Notes: generated from the letters alone by a model not told the origin. A stretch of DNA of 57,579 bases from Eggerthellaceae bacterium (GCA_017511465.1 JAFWJU010000004.1:1-57579), one strand, 5' to 3'; positions 31,578 to 40,603 are shown, numbered from the stretch's first letter. A program made the numbers and translations.

Positions 31578-32930
31578 TTACAGCAAATCTCCCATTTGGG
31601 TTTCAATGAAATCTGTTGTCGCCTCGCCGGCGCAGAACACCTCGTTTTCGAGGACGCGCCTGTGGAACGGAATAGTGGTCTGAATACCCTCGATGACGAA
31701 CTCCTCGAGCGCGCGACGACCGCGGGCAAGCGCTTCGGCGCGATCCTGCCCCGATACGATGAGCTTCGCCACGAGCGAATCATAATACGGGGAAATGCGC
31801 GAACCCGTTCGCACATACGTCTCGACACGCACACCGGGACCCGAGGGCGCATCGAAACGCGTGATGACGCCGGGGCACGGGCGGAAGCCGTTATCGGGAT
31901 CCTCCGCATTGATGCGGAATTCTATGGCATGCCCGAACGGGGTGAACGGCGCCCGGTTGGCGCAGCTCATGGGTTCGCCTGCCGCGATGCGGATCTGCTC
32001 TTTGATGATGTCGGTGCCGGTGATTTGCTCGCTGACCGGATGTTCCACCTGCACGCGGGTGTTCATTTCCATGAAGTAGAACTTGCCGTCGGGCGCAAGC
32101 AGGAACTCGACCGTGCCGGCGCTGCGGTAATCGACCGCACGCACAGCCTTGACGGCAGCTACGCTCATGGCGCGGCGCAGGTCGTCCGATAGCGCCGGGG
32201 AAGGCGCTTCCTCGATGAGCTTTTGATGGCGCCGCTGAACCGAGCAGTCGCGCTCGCACAGCGCCACGCGATTGCCGAAGTCGTCGCCGAGCACCTGCAC
32301 CTCGACGTGGCGGGGACGCAGCACGAGCTTTTCAAGGTACACGCCGTCGTTGGCGAATGCGGCACCGGCTTCGGTGCGGGCGGCCTTGTATTGGGCCTCG
32401 AGGTCTTCGGGGTCGTGCACTTCGCGCATGCCCTTGCCTCCGCCACCTGCCGTTGCCTTGATCAAAACGGGATAACCCACGCGGTCGGCGAATTGGCGCG
32501 CTTCCTCGACTGTGTCGATGATGCCGTCAGAACCGGGCACGGTGGGAACACCGCACGCCCTCATGGTGTCGCGCGCCGTGGATTTGTCGCCCATGCGCTC
32601 GATGCAATCGGCCGACGGGCCGATGAACACCAGGTCGTTGTCGACGCATGCGCGGGCGAAGTCGGCGTTTTCGGCCAAGAAACCGTAACCGGGATGAATG
32701 GCCTGGGCGCCAGTCGTCTTGGCGGCTGCGATGATGTTGGAAATGACGAGATACGACTTCGTCGCCTGAGCCGGGCCGATGCACACGGCCTCGTCGGCAT
32801 AGTGCACGGGATACGTGTCAGCGTCTTCCGTGGAATACACGGCGACCGTCTTCACACCCAGCTCGCGAGCCGCGCGCATGACGCGCAGCGCGACCTCGCC
32901 ACGATTGGCTATGAGAATCTTGTCGAACAT
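31578..32930 (-). CDS. accC: biotin carboxylase (acetyl-CoA carboxylase subunit C type)
   Basis: A 450-residue ATP-grasp enzyme that carboxylates biotin on its carrier protein. It has the N-terminal FDKILIANRGEVALRV, the glycine-rich lid KATAGGGGKGMREV, and the catalytic EMNTRVQVEHPVSE. Length fits AccC/PycA. Its start overlaps the stop of the upstream carboxyltransferase::BCCP gene (TAATG), so the two are translated together and very likely work together. Whether it serves acetyl-CoA carboxylase, a pyruvate-type carboxylase or both cannot be settled from sequence. Confidence 0.95.
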   Translation of the reverse strand: MFDKILIANRGEVALRVMRAARELGVKTVAVYSTEDADTYPVHYADEAVCIGPAQATKSYLVISNIIAAAKTTGAQAIHPGYGFLAENADFARACVDNDLVFIGPSADCIERMGDKSTARDTMRACGVPTVPGSDGIIDTVEEARQFADRVGYPVLIKATAGGGGKGMREVHDPEDLEAQYKAARTEAGAAFANDGVYLEKLVLRPRHVEVQVLGDDFGNRVALCERDCSVQRRHQKLIEEAPSPALSDDLRRAMSVAAVKAVRAVDYRSAGTVEFLLAPDGKFYFMEMNTRVQVEHPVSEQITGTDIIKEQIRIAAGEPMSCANRAPFTPFGHAIEFRINAEDPDNGFRPCPGVITRFDAPSGPGVRVETYVRTGSRISPYYDSLVAKLIVSGQDRAEALARGRRALEEFVIEGIQTTIPFHRRVLENEVFCAGEATTDFIETQMGDLL

Positions 32931-34822
32931 TATGCGGTCTCCGGGGCGGGCTGAGCCGGACCATGGGGCTCGACGTAGAACAGCACGGTACCGTATTCGA
33001 CGGGCGTGGCGTCTTCGAGGCAAACCTCGCGCACGGTGCCCATTTCCTCGGCGGCGATTTCGTTCATCAGCTTCATCGCCTCGACGATGCACAGGGTCTG
33101 GCCTGCTGCCACTTCATCGCCAACCGCAACGAACGGCGGCTCGCCGGGAGCGGGAGACGCGTAATACGTGCCGACCATCGGCGCCTTGACGGGCACCCAG
33201 GTAGCCGGGCGGTTGTTTTCGGGCTCGGCAGGAGCAGGCGCGGGTGCTGCGGCTTCAGACGTCGCCACGGGCACAGCCGGCGCGGCTGCCTGCGCTGTAG
33301 GAGCAGCGGCAGACATGGCGGAAGGCATGCGCACGCTGACGCGGATGCCCTCTTCCTCGACGACGATCTCGCCCACGCCGCTTTCCTGGGCGATGCGGGT
33401 TAACTCGCGAATCTGATTGATGTCCACGTAATCGTCCTCCTTGGTATTGCTCGATTCCTCGGCTAAGAGGAAATCGACCTTTTCCGATGAGCGATGCTTG
33501 CTTAGATACGTGCGCGCCTCGTTCGGGAACATGGCGTACATCAGCACGTCCTCTTCGGATTGCGCCAAATCGCCGATTTCGGCGGCGACTTCGTCATATG
33601 TCGTGGTGACCAGCGAACCGGGCGCCACATCGGGCGGCAGGACCTCGCCGTCGCCCACGACCTTCTGCATGATGCCCTGGTCGATGGGACCGGGGGCTTT
33701 GCCGTAATAGCCGCACAGGTAATCCTTCATCTCGCGCGAGACGAGACCCCAGCGACGGCCCGTGAGCACGTTCATGACGGCTTGCGTGCCGACGATTTGC
33801 GACATGGGCGTGACGAGCGGCGGGTAACCAACCTCGGCACGCACCTTGGGAATCTCGCGCATGACTTCGGGCAGGCGGTCTTCGGCGTTCTGCACGGCCA
33901 ACTGCGCCACGAGGTTCGACATCATACCGCCCGGAACCTGATGCGAATACACCTGCATGTGCATGAGCGAGGAAACGCCGCGTTTGTAGTGCCCGCGCTT
34001 GCGCACCGTTTCCCAGTATTCCGAAATCTCGAACAGCAAATCGAGGTCGAGGCCCGTGTCGTACGAGCTTTCACGCAGGGCTGCGACGATCATCTCGACT
34101 GCAGGATGCGAATTGCCGAATGCCAACGGCGCGTGAGCCGTGTCGGCGATAGCCGCGCCCGCTTCGGCGCCCTTCAGGATGTTGGCCGGGGCCATGCCGC
34201 CAACGTAGTGGCAATGCAGGTGCACCGGCACGCCAATTTCGGCATTGAACGCCTTGACGATGCGCTCGGCGCGGTACGGCGTGAGCAGGCCTGCCATATC
34301 CTTGATGGCGATGGTGTCGGCGCCGAGCTCTTTCAGCTGCTGGCCGTATTCCAAATAGCTATCAAGCGTGTGGACGGGCGATATGGTGTACGAAATGGCC
34401 GGCTCGAAATGCGCATTGCACTCGCGGATGGCCTCGGCGTTGTCGATGACGTTGCGGATGTCGTTGAGCGCGTCGAAAACGCGGAACACGTCGACGCCGT
34501 TGCGCTTGGCCGCATGGATGAAGCGATGCACGATTTCTTGCGAGTAATGCTTGTAGCCAATGAGGTTCTGGCCGCGGGAAAGCATGGCAAGCGGCGTGTT
34601 GGGCGCTTGCGCCTTGATGGAACGCAGGCGTTCCCACGGGTTTTCATCGAGGAAGCGCAGGCACGTGTCGAACGTTGCACCACCCCACGCTTCGATGGCC
34701 CAATACCCCACCTGGTCCATGGCGGGCAGGATAGGCAGCATGTCGCCGATGGACATGCGCGTGGCCCAGAGGCTTTGCTGGCCGTCGCGTATCGTCGTGT
34801 CCATGATATGCAGCTTCGACAT
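32930..34822 (-). CDS. pyruvate/oxaloacetate-type carboxyltransferase fused to AccB-like biotin carrier
   Basis: A 630-residue fusion. Residues 1-455 are the carboxyltransferase domain of the OadA/PycB/5S family: DTTIRDGQQS, the modified lysine in IAIKDMAGLL, and metal ligands in VHLHCHYVGG. Residues about 476-630 are a whole AccB-like biotin carrier: the N-terminal VDINQIRELTRIAQESGVGE helix pair, an Ala/Pro linker, and a biotinyl domain with the AccB thumb (SPAPGEPPF) and biotin site EAMKLMN (Lys584). It occupies the accB slot before accC. It may be a two-subunit pyruvate carboxylase, an oxaloacetate decarboxylase-like module, or a carrier shared with acetyl-CoA carboxylase. SD GGGAGG. Confidence 0.9.
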   Translation of the reverse strand: MSKLHIMDTTIRDGQQSLWATRMSIGDMLPILPAMDQVGYWAIEAWGGATFDTCLRFLDENPWERLRSIKAQAPNTPLAMLSRGQNLIGYKHYSQEIVHRFIHAAKRNGVDVFRVFDALNDIRNVIDNAEAIRECNAHFEPAISYTISPVHTLDSYLEYGQQLKELGADTIAIKDMAGLLTPYRAERIVKAFNAEIGVPVHLHCHYVGGMAPANILKGAEAGAAIADTAHAPLAFGNSHPAVEMIVAALRESSYDTGLDLDLLFEISEYWETVRKRGHYKRGVSSLMHMQVYSHQVPGGMMSNLVAQLAVQNAEDRLPEVMREIPKVRAEVGYPPLVTPMSQIVGTQAVMNVLTGRRWGLVSREMKDYLCGYYGKAPGPIDQGIMQKVVGDGEVLPPDVAPGSLVTTTYDEVAAEIGDLAQSEEDVLMYAMFPNEARTYLSKHRSSEKVDFLLAEESSNTKEDDYVDINQIRELTRIAQESGVGEIVVEEEGIRVSVRMPSAMSAAAPTAQAAAPAVPVATSEAAAPAPAPAEPENNRPATWVPVKAPMVGTYYASPAPGEPPFVAVGDEVAAGQTLCIVEAMKLMNEIAAEEMGTVREVCLEDATPVEYGTVLFYVEPHGPAQPAPETA

Positions 34823-34871
34823 GCGCACCTCCCTTCGTGGTTGTGAATGTTCGAAGCCCACATTATAGAAG

Positions 34872-34905
34872 AAGGGCCGCTATCCTGCGATAACGGCCCC
34901 CAAAA
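34872..34905 (-). terminator. probable terminator after the aroQ::pepP gene
   Basis: Minus strand: GGGCCGTTATC and GATAGCGGCCC pair with one mismatch around GCAG, followed by TTCTTC. A TATAAT box directly after it (34867-34862) may be the -10 of the carboxyltransferase::BCCP gene. Confidence 0.6.
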
Positions 34906-34940
34906 GCTACCAACAAGCCACACGAACGGCAGCTGTTCGT

Positions 34941-36668
34941 TTACAACACCACCGTATCGTGGCCGAGGCGCGAGAACACCTCGTACCCGCCTGCGGTGAT
35001 GACACCACAATCCTCCAAGCGCATGCCGAACTCGCCGGGCAGGTAGATGCCCGGTTCGACCGTGACGACGTTGCCCTCTTGAAGCGGCTTCTCGTTGCGC
35101 GTGTTCAGGGTGGGAAGCTCATGGCAGACAAGCCCCACGCCATGGCCCAGGCCATGGCCCATCTTGCCGCCGAAACCGCCGTCAGCCAGCACTTGCTCGG
35201 CCAAATTGTGCGCTTCGACGCCCGTCACGCCAGGGCGCAGCATCTGCTCGACCGTCTCGTTCGCCAGGCGCAAGACCTCCCAAGCACGCGCCATCGTGCC
35301 CTGCGGCTCGCCGAGGAACACCATGCGCGTCATGTCTGAACAATAGCCGAACGCCCGCGCCCCGAAATCCATGACGACGCACTGACCCGCTTCGAGCTTC
35401 TTGTTGCTTGGAACGGCATGCGGGTCAGCGCCGTTTTCACCGCACGCGACGATGCTGCCGAACGCCAAGCCGTCGGCCCCGTGCCGCAGCATGAAGCTCT
35501 CGAGTTCCAATTGCACTTCGCGCTCGGTCATGCCCGGCCGCATGAAGTCGATGATATGCAGGAACGCCGCATCGGTTATCGCCTGAGCGGCACGCAGGCG
35601 AAGGATTTCCGCCGCATCTTTAACGGCGCGCAGCGACAGCACGACATCGGACGTCGGCACCAGGCTGTCCGCTTCGAACAGCGCCGTGGCTTTCGCGTAT
35701 TCCGCGTACGCAATCGTGTCCTCGATGCCGAGCTTCCCTTCGTAAACCTCGTCGTCATCGTAGTCGGGCATAAGCATCTTATGGGCGAATTGCAAATGGC
35801 TCACGCGGTCGTCGTCAACGGCGACGGGACTGTTCATGTCGGCGGCAGCCGCGCGCATGGCGTTGGAATAGCGCGAATCGGTGTGCAAGACGCTGCAATC
35901 CGCGGTGACCAGCAGCGCATGGGCGCGTTCCTCGTCAAACACGCCATCGAACCCGGTCAGCCATTGGATGTTCGGCGTGTCGCGCACGAGCAGCGCATCA
36001 AGGCCCTGCTGTTCGCATGCCTCCCTCACGGCTTGCAGGCGCCTCAGCGAAATCGCGCTCATGTCCACATTGGCAAGTTCTGCGGCGAACTCGCCCGTCA
36101 AATCAAAAGGGGAAGCGTCACCCGCCGAGGAATCGTCGGGCAGCACCGTTTCACAGCCTGCAATGCGCACATTCTCTCCGGGAGCGAAACGGCCTTCATA
36201 ACCCTCTCCCAATCGCGGCGGATTCCCAGCGTCGAGCGCTTCCATGAGCACATCGACCGCGCGGCAGTAGCCCCTCACGCCCAAGCCCTTCACCTGGGCA
36301 ATGCACACCGGCGCAATTACCGAGATGCTCCTGAACGGTTCACGTGCGTCGACATCGGAAATGTGCACCTCCACGACAGGCACGTCGATGCAGGCTATGG
36401 CGTCGCGCAGCGCGTATGAGTAGTGCGTGTGGGCGCCGGGGTTGTACACGATGCCGTCGTATTTCCCCATGGCGCTGTGAATCTTGCTTATGAGCTTCCC
36501 CTCGTTGTTCGATTGGTAACACGAAAGCGATCCGCCCAGCTGCTCGACATGCGCGCGAACGGTCTGCTCGATCGTCGCAAGGGTTTCGTGCCCGTACACC
36601 TCGGGTTCGCGCACGCCCAACATGTCCAAGTTCGGGCCGTTCAAAAGCAAGAATTTGCGAGATGCCAT
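34941..36668 (-). CDS. fusion of type II 3-dehydroquinate dehydratase and Xaa-Pro aminopeptidase
   Basis: A 575-residue protein with two enzymes. Residues 1-150 are AroQ, the third shikimate step: NGPNLDMLGVREPEVYG with the catalytic loop Tyr, YQSNNEGKLI, YNPGAHTHYSYALRDAI and VEVHISDVDARE. Residues about 200-575 are a creatinase N-domain plus M24 peptidase with metal ligands in VMDFGARAFGYCSDMTR, GHGLGHGVGL and VEPGIYLPGEFGMRLED. In Bacillus the two are neighbours (yqhS-yqhT) next to efp, so this is a fusion of adjacent genes. The usual His of the QSNHEG motif is Asn here. The start at 36668 has a GGAG site. Confidence 0.92.
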   Translation of the reverse strand: MASRKFLLLNGPNLDMLGVREPEVYGHETLATIEQTVRAHVEQLGGSLSCYQSNNEGKLISKIHSAMGKYDGIVYNPGAHTHYSYALRDAIACIDVPVVEVHISDVDAREPFRSISVIAPVCIAQVKGLGVRGYCRAVDVLMEALDAGNPPRLGEGYEGRFAPGENVRIAGCETVLPDDSSAGDASPFDLTGEFAAELANVDMSAISLRRLQAVREACEQQGLDALLVRDTPNIQWLTGFDGVFDEERAHALLVTADCSVLHTDSRYSNAMRAAAADMNSPVAVDDDRVSHLQFAHKMLMPDYDDDEVYEGKLGIEDTIAYAEYAKATALFEADSLVPTSDVVLSLRAVKDAAEILRLRAAQAITDAAFLHIIDFMRPGMTEREVQLELESFMLRHGADGLAFGSIVACGENGADPHAVPSNKKLEAGQCVVMDFGARAFGYCSDMTRMVFLGEPQGTMARAWEVLRLANETVEQMLRPGVTGVEAHNLAEQVLADGGFGGKMGHGLGHGVGLVCHELPTLNTRNEKPLQEGNVVTVEPGIYLPGEFGMRLEDCGVITAGGYEVFSRLGHDTVVL

Positions 36669-36730
36669 GTTTTCTCCGTTCCATCGCCGCCCAGACGGCG
36701 CCATGTTTGCCCCATTGTAACAAGCATCCT

Positions 36731-36738
36731 GTTATAAT
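36731..36738 (+). promoter_or_regulatory. extended -10 promoter of efp
   Basis: The sequence TGTTATAAT contains an extended -10 (TG-n-TATAAT) about 42 bp before the efp start. No good -35 is visible at normal spacing, as is common for extended -10 promoters. Confidence 0.6.
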
Positions 36739-36780
36739 CGTTCGGGTTTACTATCAGCAGATAAGAAGCGGGGGCATCCA

Positions 36781-37341
36781 ATGGCAATTTCCACTGCAGA
36801 TTTCAAGAACGGCATGTGCATCGAATTTAACGGCAAGCTGTGGACCATCGTCGAGTTCCAGCACGTGAAGCCCGGCAAGGGCGGCGCGTTTGTCCGCACG
36901 AAGCTGCGCGACGTCCGCACAGGCCGCATCGTCGACAACACGTTCAACGCCGGCACGAAGTTCGATTCCGTCCGCATGGAAACCCGCAAGATGCAGTTCC
37001 TGTACAACGACGGCACCGATTTCCATTTCATGGACACCAACACCTACGAGCAAGAAGCCCTCGGCGAGGAAATCGTGGGCGACGTGGCCAAGTGGCTGAA
37101 GGAAAACGACGAGGTGTCACTGCAGTACGCAGGCACCGAGCTCATCGGCATCGAGCCGGCCATGTTCGTCGAGCTTGAGGTCGCCGAGACCGAGCCCGGC
37201 TTCAAGGGCGACACGGTGCAGGGTTCCACCAAGCCCGCCACGCTCGAGACCGGCGCCGTGGTGAATGTTCCCATGTACGTCGAAGTCGGCGACGTGCTGC
37301 AGATCGACACGCGTGACGGCCGCTTCGTCAAGCGCATGTAA
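36781..37341 (+). CDS. efp: translation elongation factor P
   Basis: A 186-residue three-domain protein that relieves ribosome stalling at polyproline. The KOW-like N-domain carries the tip loop KPGKGGAFVRTK, with lysine at the usual modification position (VKPGKGGAF). OB domains follow, and the C-terminus ends FVKRM. Length is exact for the family. It is divergent from the aroQ::pepP gene, whereas in Bacillus the homologues are all on one strand. A terminator follows at 37364. Confidence 0.96.
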   Translation: MAISTADFKNGMCIEFNGKLWTIVEFQHVKPGKGGAFVRTKLRDVRTGRIVDNTFNAGTKFDSVRMETRKMQFLYNDGTDFHFMDTNTYEQEALGEEIVGDVAKWLKENDEVSLQYAGTELIGIEPAMFVELEVAETEPGFKGDTVQGSTKPATLETGAVVNVPMYVEVGDVLQIDTRDGRFVKRM

Positions 37342-37363
37342 GCAAGCATTGCAATTGCAAGCG

Positions 37364-37392
37364 AAGGGCCCTTCGGGGCCCTTTCCTTTTTC
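37364..37392 (+). terminator. intrinsic terminator after efp
   Basis: AAGGGCC and GGCCCTT pair around a CTTCGG loop, followed by TCCTTTTTC. Confidence 0.75.
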
Positions 37393-37399
37393 TCGAAGG

Positions 37400-37656
37400 G
37401 CGTGCACTTGGTAGGGTTTTCAACCACCACCCTTCACGAGGGCCCGTATTCCATGTGCTCAAACGTTCACTAAATAGAGTTTTCTGCCAATTGGAATATT
37501 TCGTGGCAGAGATTCCTGAAAAATGCACGCTATCCCGCCTCACTGAGCGTGCATTTGATGGGGTTTTAAGCCATATCTCCCTTGGTAAGCGTGCACTTGA
37601 AAGAGCTTTCAGCCACGAAATATTCGAATTGGCAGAAAAGCCCGTGAAGTGCCCAC
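37400..37656. repeat. phased array of six 27-nt imperfect repeats between efp and aroB
   Basis: Units at 37400-37426 (+), 37463-37489 (+), 37504-37530 (-), 37547-37573 (+), 37589-37615 (+) and 37630-37656 (-). Each begins with a GCGTGCACTT-like box and ends with a TTTTC..CCA-like box. The last five start 41, 43, 42 and 41 bp apart, about four helical turns, with 14-16 nt gaps. Two convergent pairs have complementary spacers, giving a 28-bp inverted repeat with one mismatch (37480-37507 and 37612-37639). No ORF of note lies here. Confidence 0.8.
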
Positions 37657-37678
37657 CCGAACCGCATCGAGCGAATCG

Positions 37679-38779
37679 CTAGCGGCTCAGCGCCTTTACG
37701 ATGACCTCGTCTGCAACGGGAACGATTTCCCAAGTCGCGATATCGCGGGCCAGCACGAAGCGAACTTCCCCGCCTCGGGCTTTCTTGTCGCGCTTCATGG
37801 CGGCCAGCAGGTCTTCGGGCGCCGCTTCGAAGGCGAGCGGGGGCAAGCCCAGCATGTCGAGCAAATCGCCTTGCGCATCCGCGAATTCGCCGATTGCATC
37901 AGCGCCGCCGAGCATGTCGGCGGCAAGGCGCACGGCGAAGCGCATGCCCTCGGCCACGGCAGCGCCATGGCTGAACGTGCCGTATCCCGCACACGCCTCG
38001 ATAGCGTGTCCAAGCGTATGGCCATAGTTCAGACATTCGCGCACACCCGCGCTTTCGGTTTTGTCTTGGGCGACAACGCCTGCCTTGAACACGACGCAGC
38101 GCTGAATTGCCTCCATCGCCACTGTCGCATCGCGCGCCGCCATGGCTTCGGCGTTATCGAGCAGCCAGAAGAAGAAATCGTCGGAATCGATGACGGCCGA
38201 CTTCGCAACCTCGGCGCAACCGCAACGCCATTCGCGTTCGGGCAGCGTGGCCAACGTGTCGGTGTCGGCGCAGACGAACGAGGGCTGGTAGAACGTGCCG
38301 ACCAGGTTTTTCCCCTCGGGCAAGTTGACGGCTGTCTTGCCGCCAACCGATGAGTCGACCATGGCCAGCAACGTCGTGGGAACCTGCACCACGGGCACGC
38401 CGCGCATGTACGTCGATGCGACGAATCCCGCCAGATCGCCAACGACGCCGCCGCCGAGCGCAACCACGAGGCAATCGCGGCCGAATGACAACTGCGCCAT
38501 GGCGCTCCAGATTTCAGCAGCAACCTCAACGGCTTTCGTGTCCTCGCCAGCTGGCACCGTGATGTCGGCGGACTTGAATCCCGCGTTTGCAAGGGACGCC
38601 TTCACGTGCGCCAAATACAGTGGGCCGACATTCGAGTCAGTTATGACCAGCACATCGCGCGACGCGGAGAAACGGTCGATTTCGCGCAGATTCTGACCCA
38701 GCTTGGCGATGACGCCGCTGCCTATGCGCACCGCGTAGTCTTGCTCTCCCGGCAATTGAACGATAACTTTCGTTGCCAT
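37679..38779 (-). CDS. aroB: 3-dehydroquinate synthase
   Basis: A 366-residue NAD- and metal-dependent enzyme of the second shikimate step (DAHP to 3-dehydroquinate). NAD-binding ALGGGVVGDLAGFVASTYMRG, VPTTLLAMVDSSVGGKTAVN and the metal/histidine region NYGHTLGHAIE are all present. The start at 38779 follows AAAGGAA. Last of the aroC-aroK-aroB series on this strand; 49 bp separates it from aroK. Confidence 0.95.
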   Translation of the reverse strand: MATKVIVQLPGEQDYAVRIGSGVIAKLGQNLREIDRFSASRDVLVITDSNVGPLYLAHVKASLANAGFKSADITVPAGEDTKAVEVAAEIWSAMAQLSFGRDCLVVALGGGVVGDLAGFVASTYMRGVPVVQVPTTLLAMVDSSVGGKTAVNLPEGKNLVGTFYQPSFVCADTDTLATLPEREWRCGCAEVAKSAVIDSDDFFFWLLDNAEAMAARDATVAMEAIQRCVVFKAGVVAQDKTESAGVRECLNYGHTLGHAIEACAGYGTFSHGAAVAEGMRFAVRLAADMLGGADAIGEFADAQGDLLDMLGLPPLAFEAAPEDLLAAMKRDKKARGGEVRFVLARDIATWEIVPVADEVIVKALSR

Positions 38780-38828
38780 GCGTTTCCTTTCGCGCAATGT
38801 GGCAGGCACCTGGCGCCTGTCGCAAGCG

Positions 38829-39434
38829 TCATGCGTCTTTCACCTTCACCAGCACTTCACGCTTCTTCAGCAGGGAAAACACCTCTCGGGCAACAGCGCC
38901 TGACCCGCGGCCTGCCGTGTCGATCGTCAAATCGGCAACTTCCTCGTATAACGGCAAGCGTTCGTCGATGACGCGCTGCGCATGGTCGAGGTCGCCGAAC
39001 AGGGGCCGTGACGACAAGTCGGATATGCGCGAAGCCGCCTCGGCTGCCGTCACCTTCAAGTACACCACGTATCCGTGTTCGCGCAGGATCTCGCGATTTG
39101 CCTGTGCCAACACCACACCGCCGCCGCATGATACGAGCTGCGGTTCGCCGCAGGCAAGCTCGCGGAGCACGTCGGTCTCGATGGCGCGGAACCCCTCTTC
39201 CCCGGATTTCGCGAAAATCTGCTTCACCTTCATGTCGCATCGACGCTCGATGAAGGTGTCCATGTCGATTGCAGCCACGCCGGCATTGCGTGCAAGCTTG
39301 CGCGCAACCGATGTCTTGCCCGCACCCATGAACCCGACGAAGAACACGGGGCGCACCAGCTGATACAAAGCGCGCCGTGGCCCGTCTTCGGCAGCCGGTT
39401 TGCGAAAATCGAAGACCTGCTGTTCGTCGGTCAT
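38829..39434 (-). CDS. aroK: shikimate kinase
   Basis: A 201-residue P-loop kinase that phosphorylates shikimate at O3. Walker A is GFMGAGKTS (residues 34-42). AIDMDTFIERR, SGEEGFRAIETDVL and LVSCGGGVVL are the substrate-binding motifs; the usual Arg of the lid lies in SSRPLFGD. About 28 extra residues precede the core. Its start overlaps the aroC stop by 4 bp (ATGA), so the two are coupled. A longer reading upstream lies in the aroC shadow frame and is rejected. Confidence 0.93.
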   Translation of the reverse strand: MTDEQQVFDFRKPAAEDGPRRALYQLVRPVFFVGFMGAGKTSVARKLARNAGVAAIDMDTFIERRCDMKVKQIFAKSGEEGFRAIETDVLRELACGEPQLVSCGGGVVLAQANREILREHGYVVYLKVTAAEAASRISDLSSRPLFGDLDHAQRVIDERLPLYEEVADLTIDTAGRGSGAVAREVFSLLKKREVLVKVKDA

Positions 39435-40603
39435 CGCGATACGGTCCTCAAACGGTCGCGATACGCTGCTATGTTGGCGCGAATGTCGGCCATGTTGTCG
39501 TGACCGAACTTTTCGAGGTAGGCGTTGGCCAAGGCAAACGCGACTTCGCCTTCTGCCACGACGGCACAAGCGGGCACGGCGCACACGTCGCTGCGCTCCT
39601 TGGATGCCAAGGCAGGTTCGAGCGTGTCGATGTCGACAGTCGAAAGCGGATTCATGAGCGTGGGAATGGGCTTCATCGCGCACGTTACGATAAGGGGCAT
39701 GCCCGTGGTCATGCCGCCTTCGAGACCGCCCGCATTATTGCCGGCACGCGTGAACCCGAGTGAGGGATCGAGCACGATCTCGTCATGCACCCGAGAACCC
39801 GGCAATTGCGCAGCCTGAAATCCCAACCCGAACTCGACGCCCTTTATCGCGGGAATCGAGAACAGCGCCGCCGCGATGCGGCCCGTCATGCGCTCATCGG
39901 CAGATGCATAACCGCCGAGACCGGGAACAAGTCCACGCGCGACAACCCTGAACGTGCCGCCCAGGCTCTCGCCCGCCTCCCGCGCCCTGTCGATTTCGGT
40001 GCGCATGGCGTCGGCAGCCGCCTCGTTGGGACAGCGCACGTCTGAAAGCTCTATCTCGAGCGGCTTGTAATCGGGCGCGTCGAGCATGGGGTTGCGCTCG
40101 ATCATTTTCGCCAAGCCTATGGACGTGACGTACGAGAACACGTCGACGCCCAAATCGGCAAGCAGCTCGCGCGCAATGCCGGCGGCGGCAACACGCGCAG
40201 CCGTTTCGCGGGCGCTCGCACGTTCAAGCACGTCGCGGCAATCGTCTGAATTGATCTTCAGCACGCCCACCAAGTCGGCGTGCCCGGGACGGGGCGTCGT
40301 TTCGCGTTCCATGTCGAACGGGGCGTCGCCGAAAGGCGCCATGCGGTCGGTCCAGTTGGCCCAATCGCGGTTTTCGACCACCAGCGTTATGGGCGAGCCG
40401 ATTGTGCGCCCGAACCGCACGCCCGACAATATGCGCACCCGGTCGCACTCGATGTCCTGGCGGCCTCCGCGGCCATATCCCGATTGCCGACGTTTAAGGT
40501 CGGCGTTGATGCTCTCCTCGGAAATGCGAAGCCCCGCTGGCACGCCGTCGACAATCGCCGTCAGCTGCGGTCCGTGGCTTTCGCCCGCCGTCATGTATCG
40601 CAT
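39431..40603 (-). CDS. aroC: chorismate synthase
   Basis: A 390-residue FMN-dependent lyase that converts EPSP to chorismate, the last shikimate-pathway step. It has the opening TAGESHGPQLTAIVDGVPAG, RQSGYGRGGRQDIE, the ARETAARVAAAGIAREL block and the late GGMTTGMPLIV segment. Length is normal for actinobacterial AroC. First gene of aroC-aroK-aroB. The family B hairpin at 40661-40769 lies upstream, between it and the divergent ruvX gene. Confidence 0.96.
   Translation of the reverse strand: MRYMTAGESHGPQLTAIVDGVPAGLRISEESINADLKRRQSGYGRGGRQDIECDRVRILSGVRFGRTIGSPITLVVENRDWANWTDRMAPFGDAPFDMERETTPRPGHADLVGVLKINSDDCRDVLERASARETAARVAAAGIARELLADLGVDVFSYVTSIGLAKMIERNPMLDAPDYKPLEIELSDVRCPNEAAADAMRTEIDRAREAGESLGGTFRVVARGLVPGLGGYASADERMTGRIAAALFSIPAIKGVEFGLGFQAAQLPGSRVHDEIVLDPSLGFTRAGNNAGGLEGGMTTGMPLIVTCAMKPIPTLMNPLSTVDIDTLEPALASKERSDVCAVPACAVVAEGEVAFALANAYLEKFGHDNMADIRANIAAYRDRLRTVSR

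Noticed and set aside
37400-37656. CRISPR array
   Set aside because: Repeats are too divergent, in both orientations, with gaps of only 14-16 nt and no cas genes nearby.
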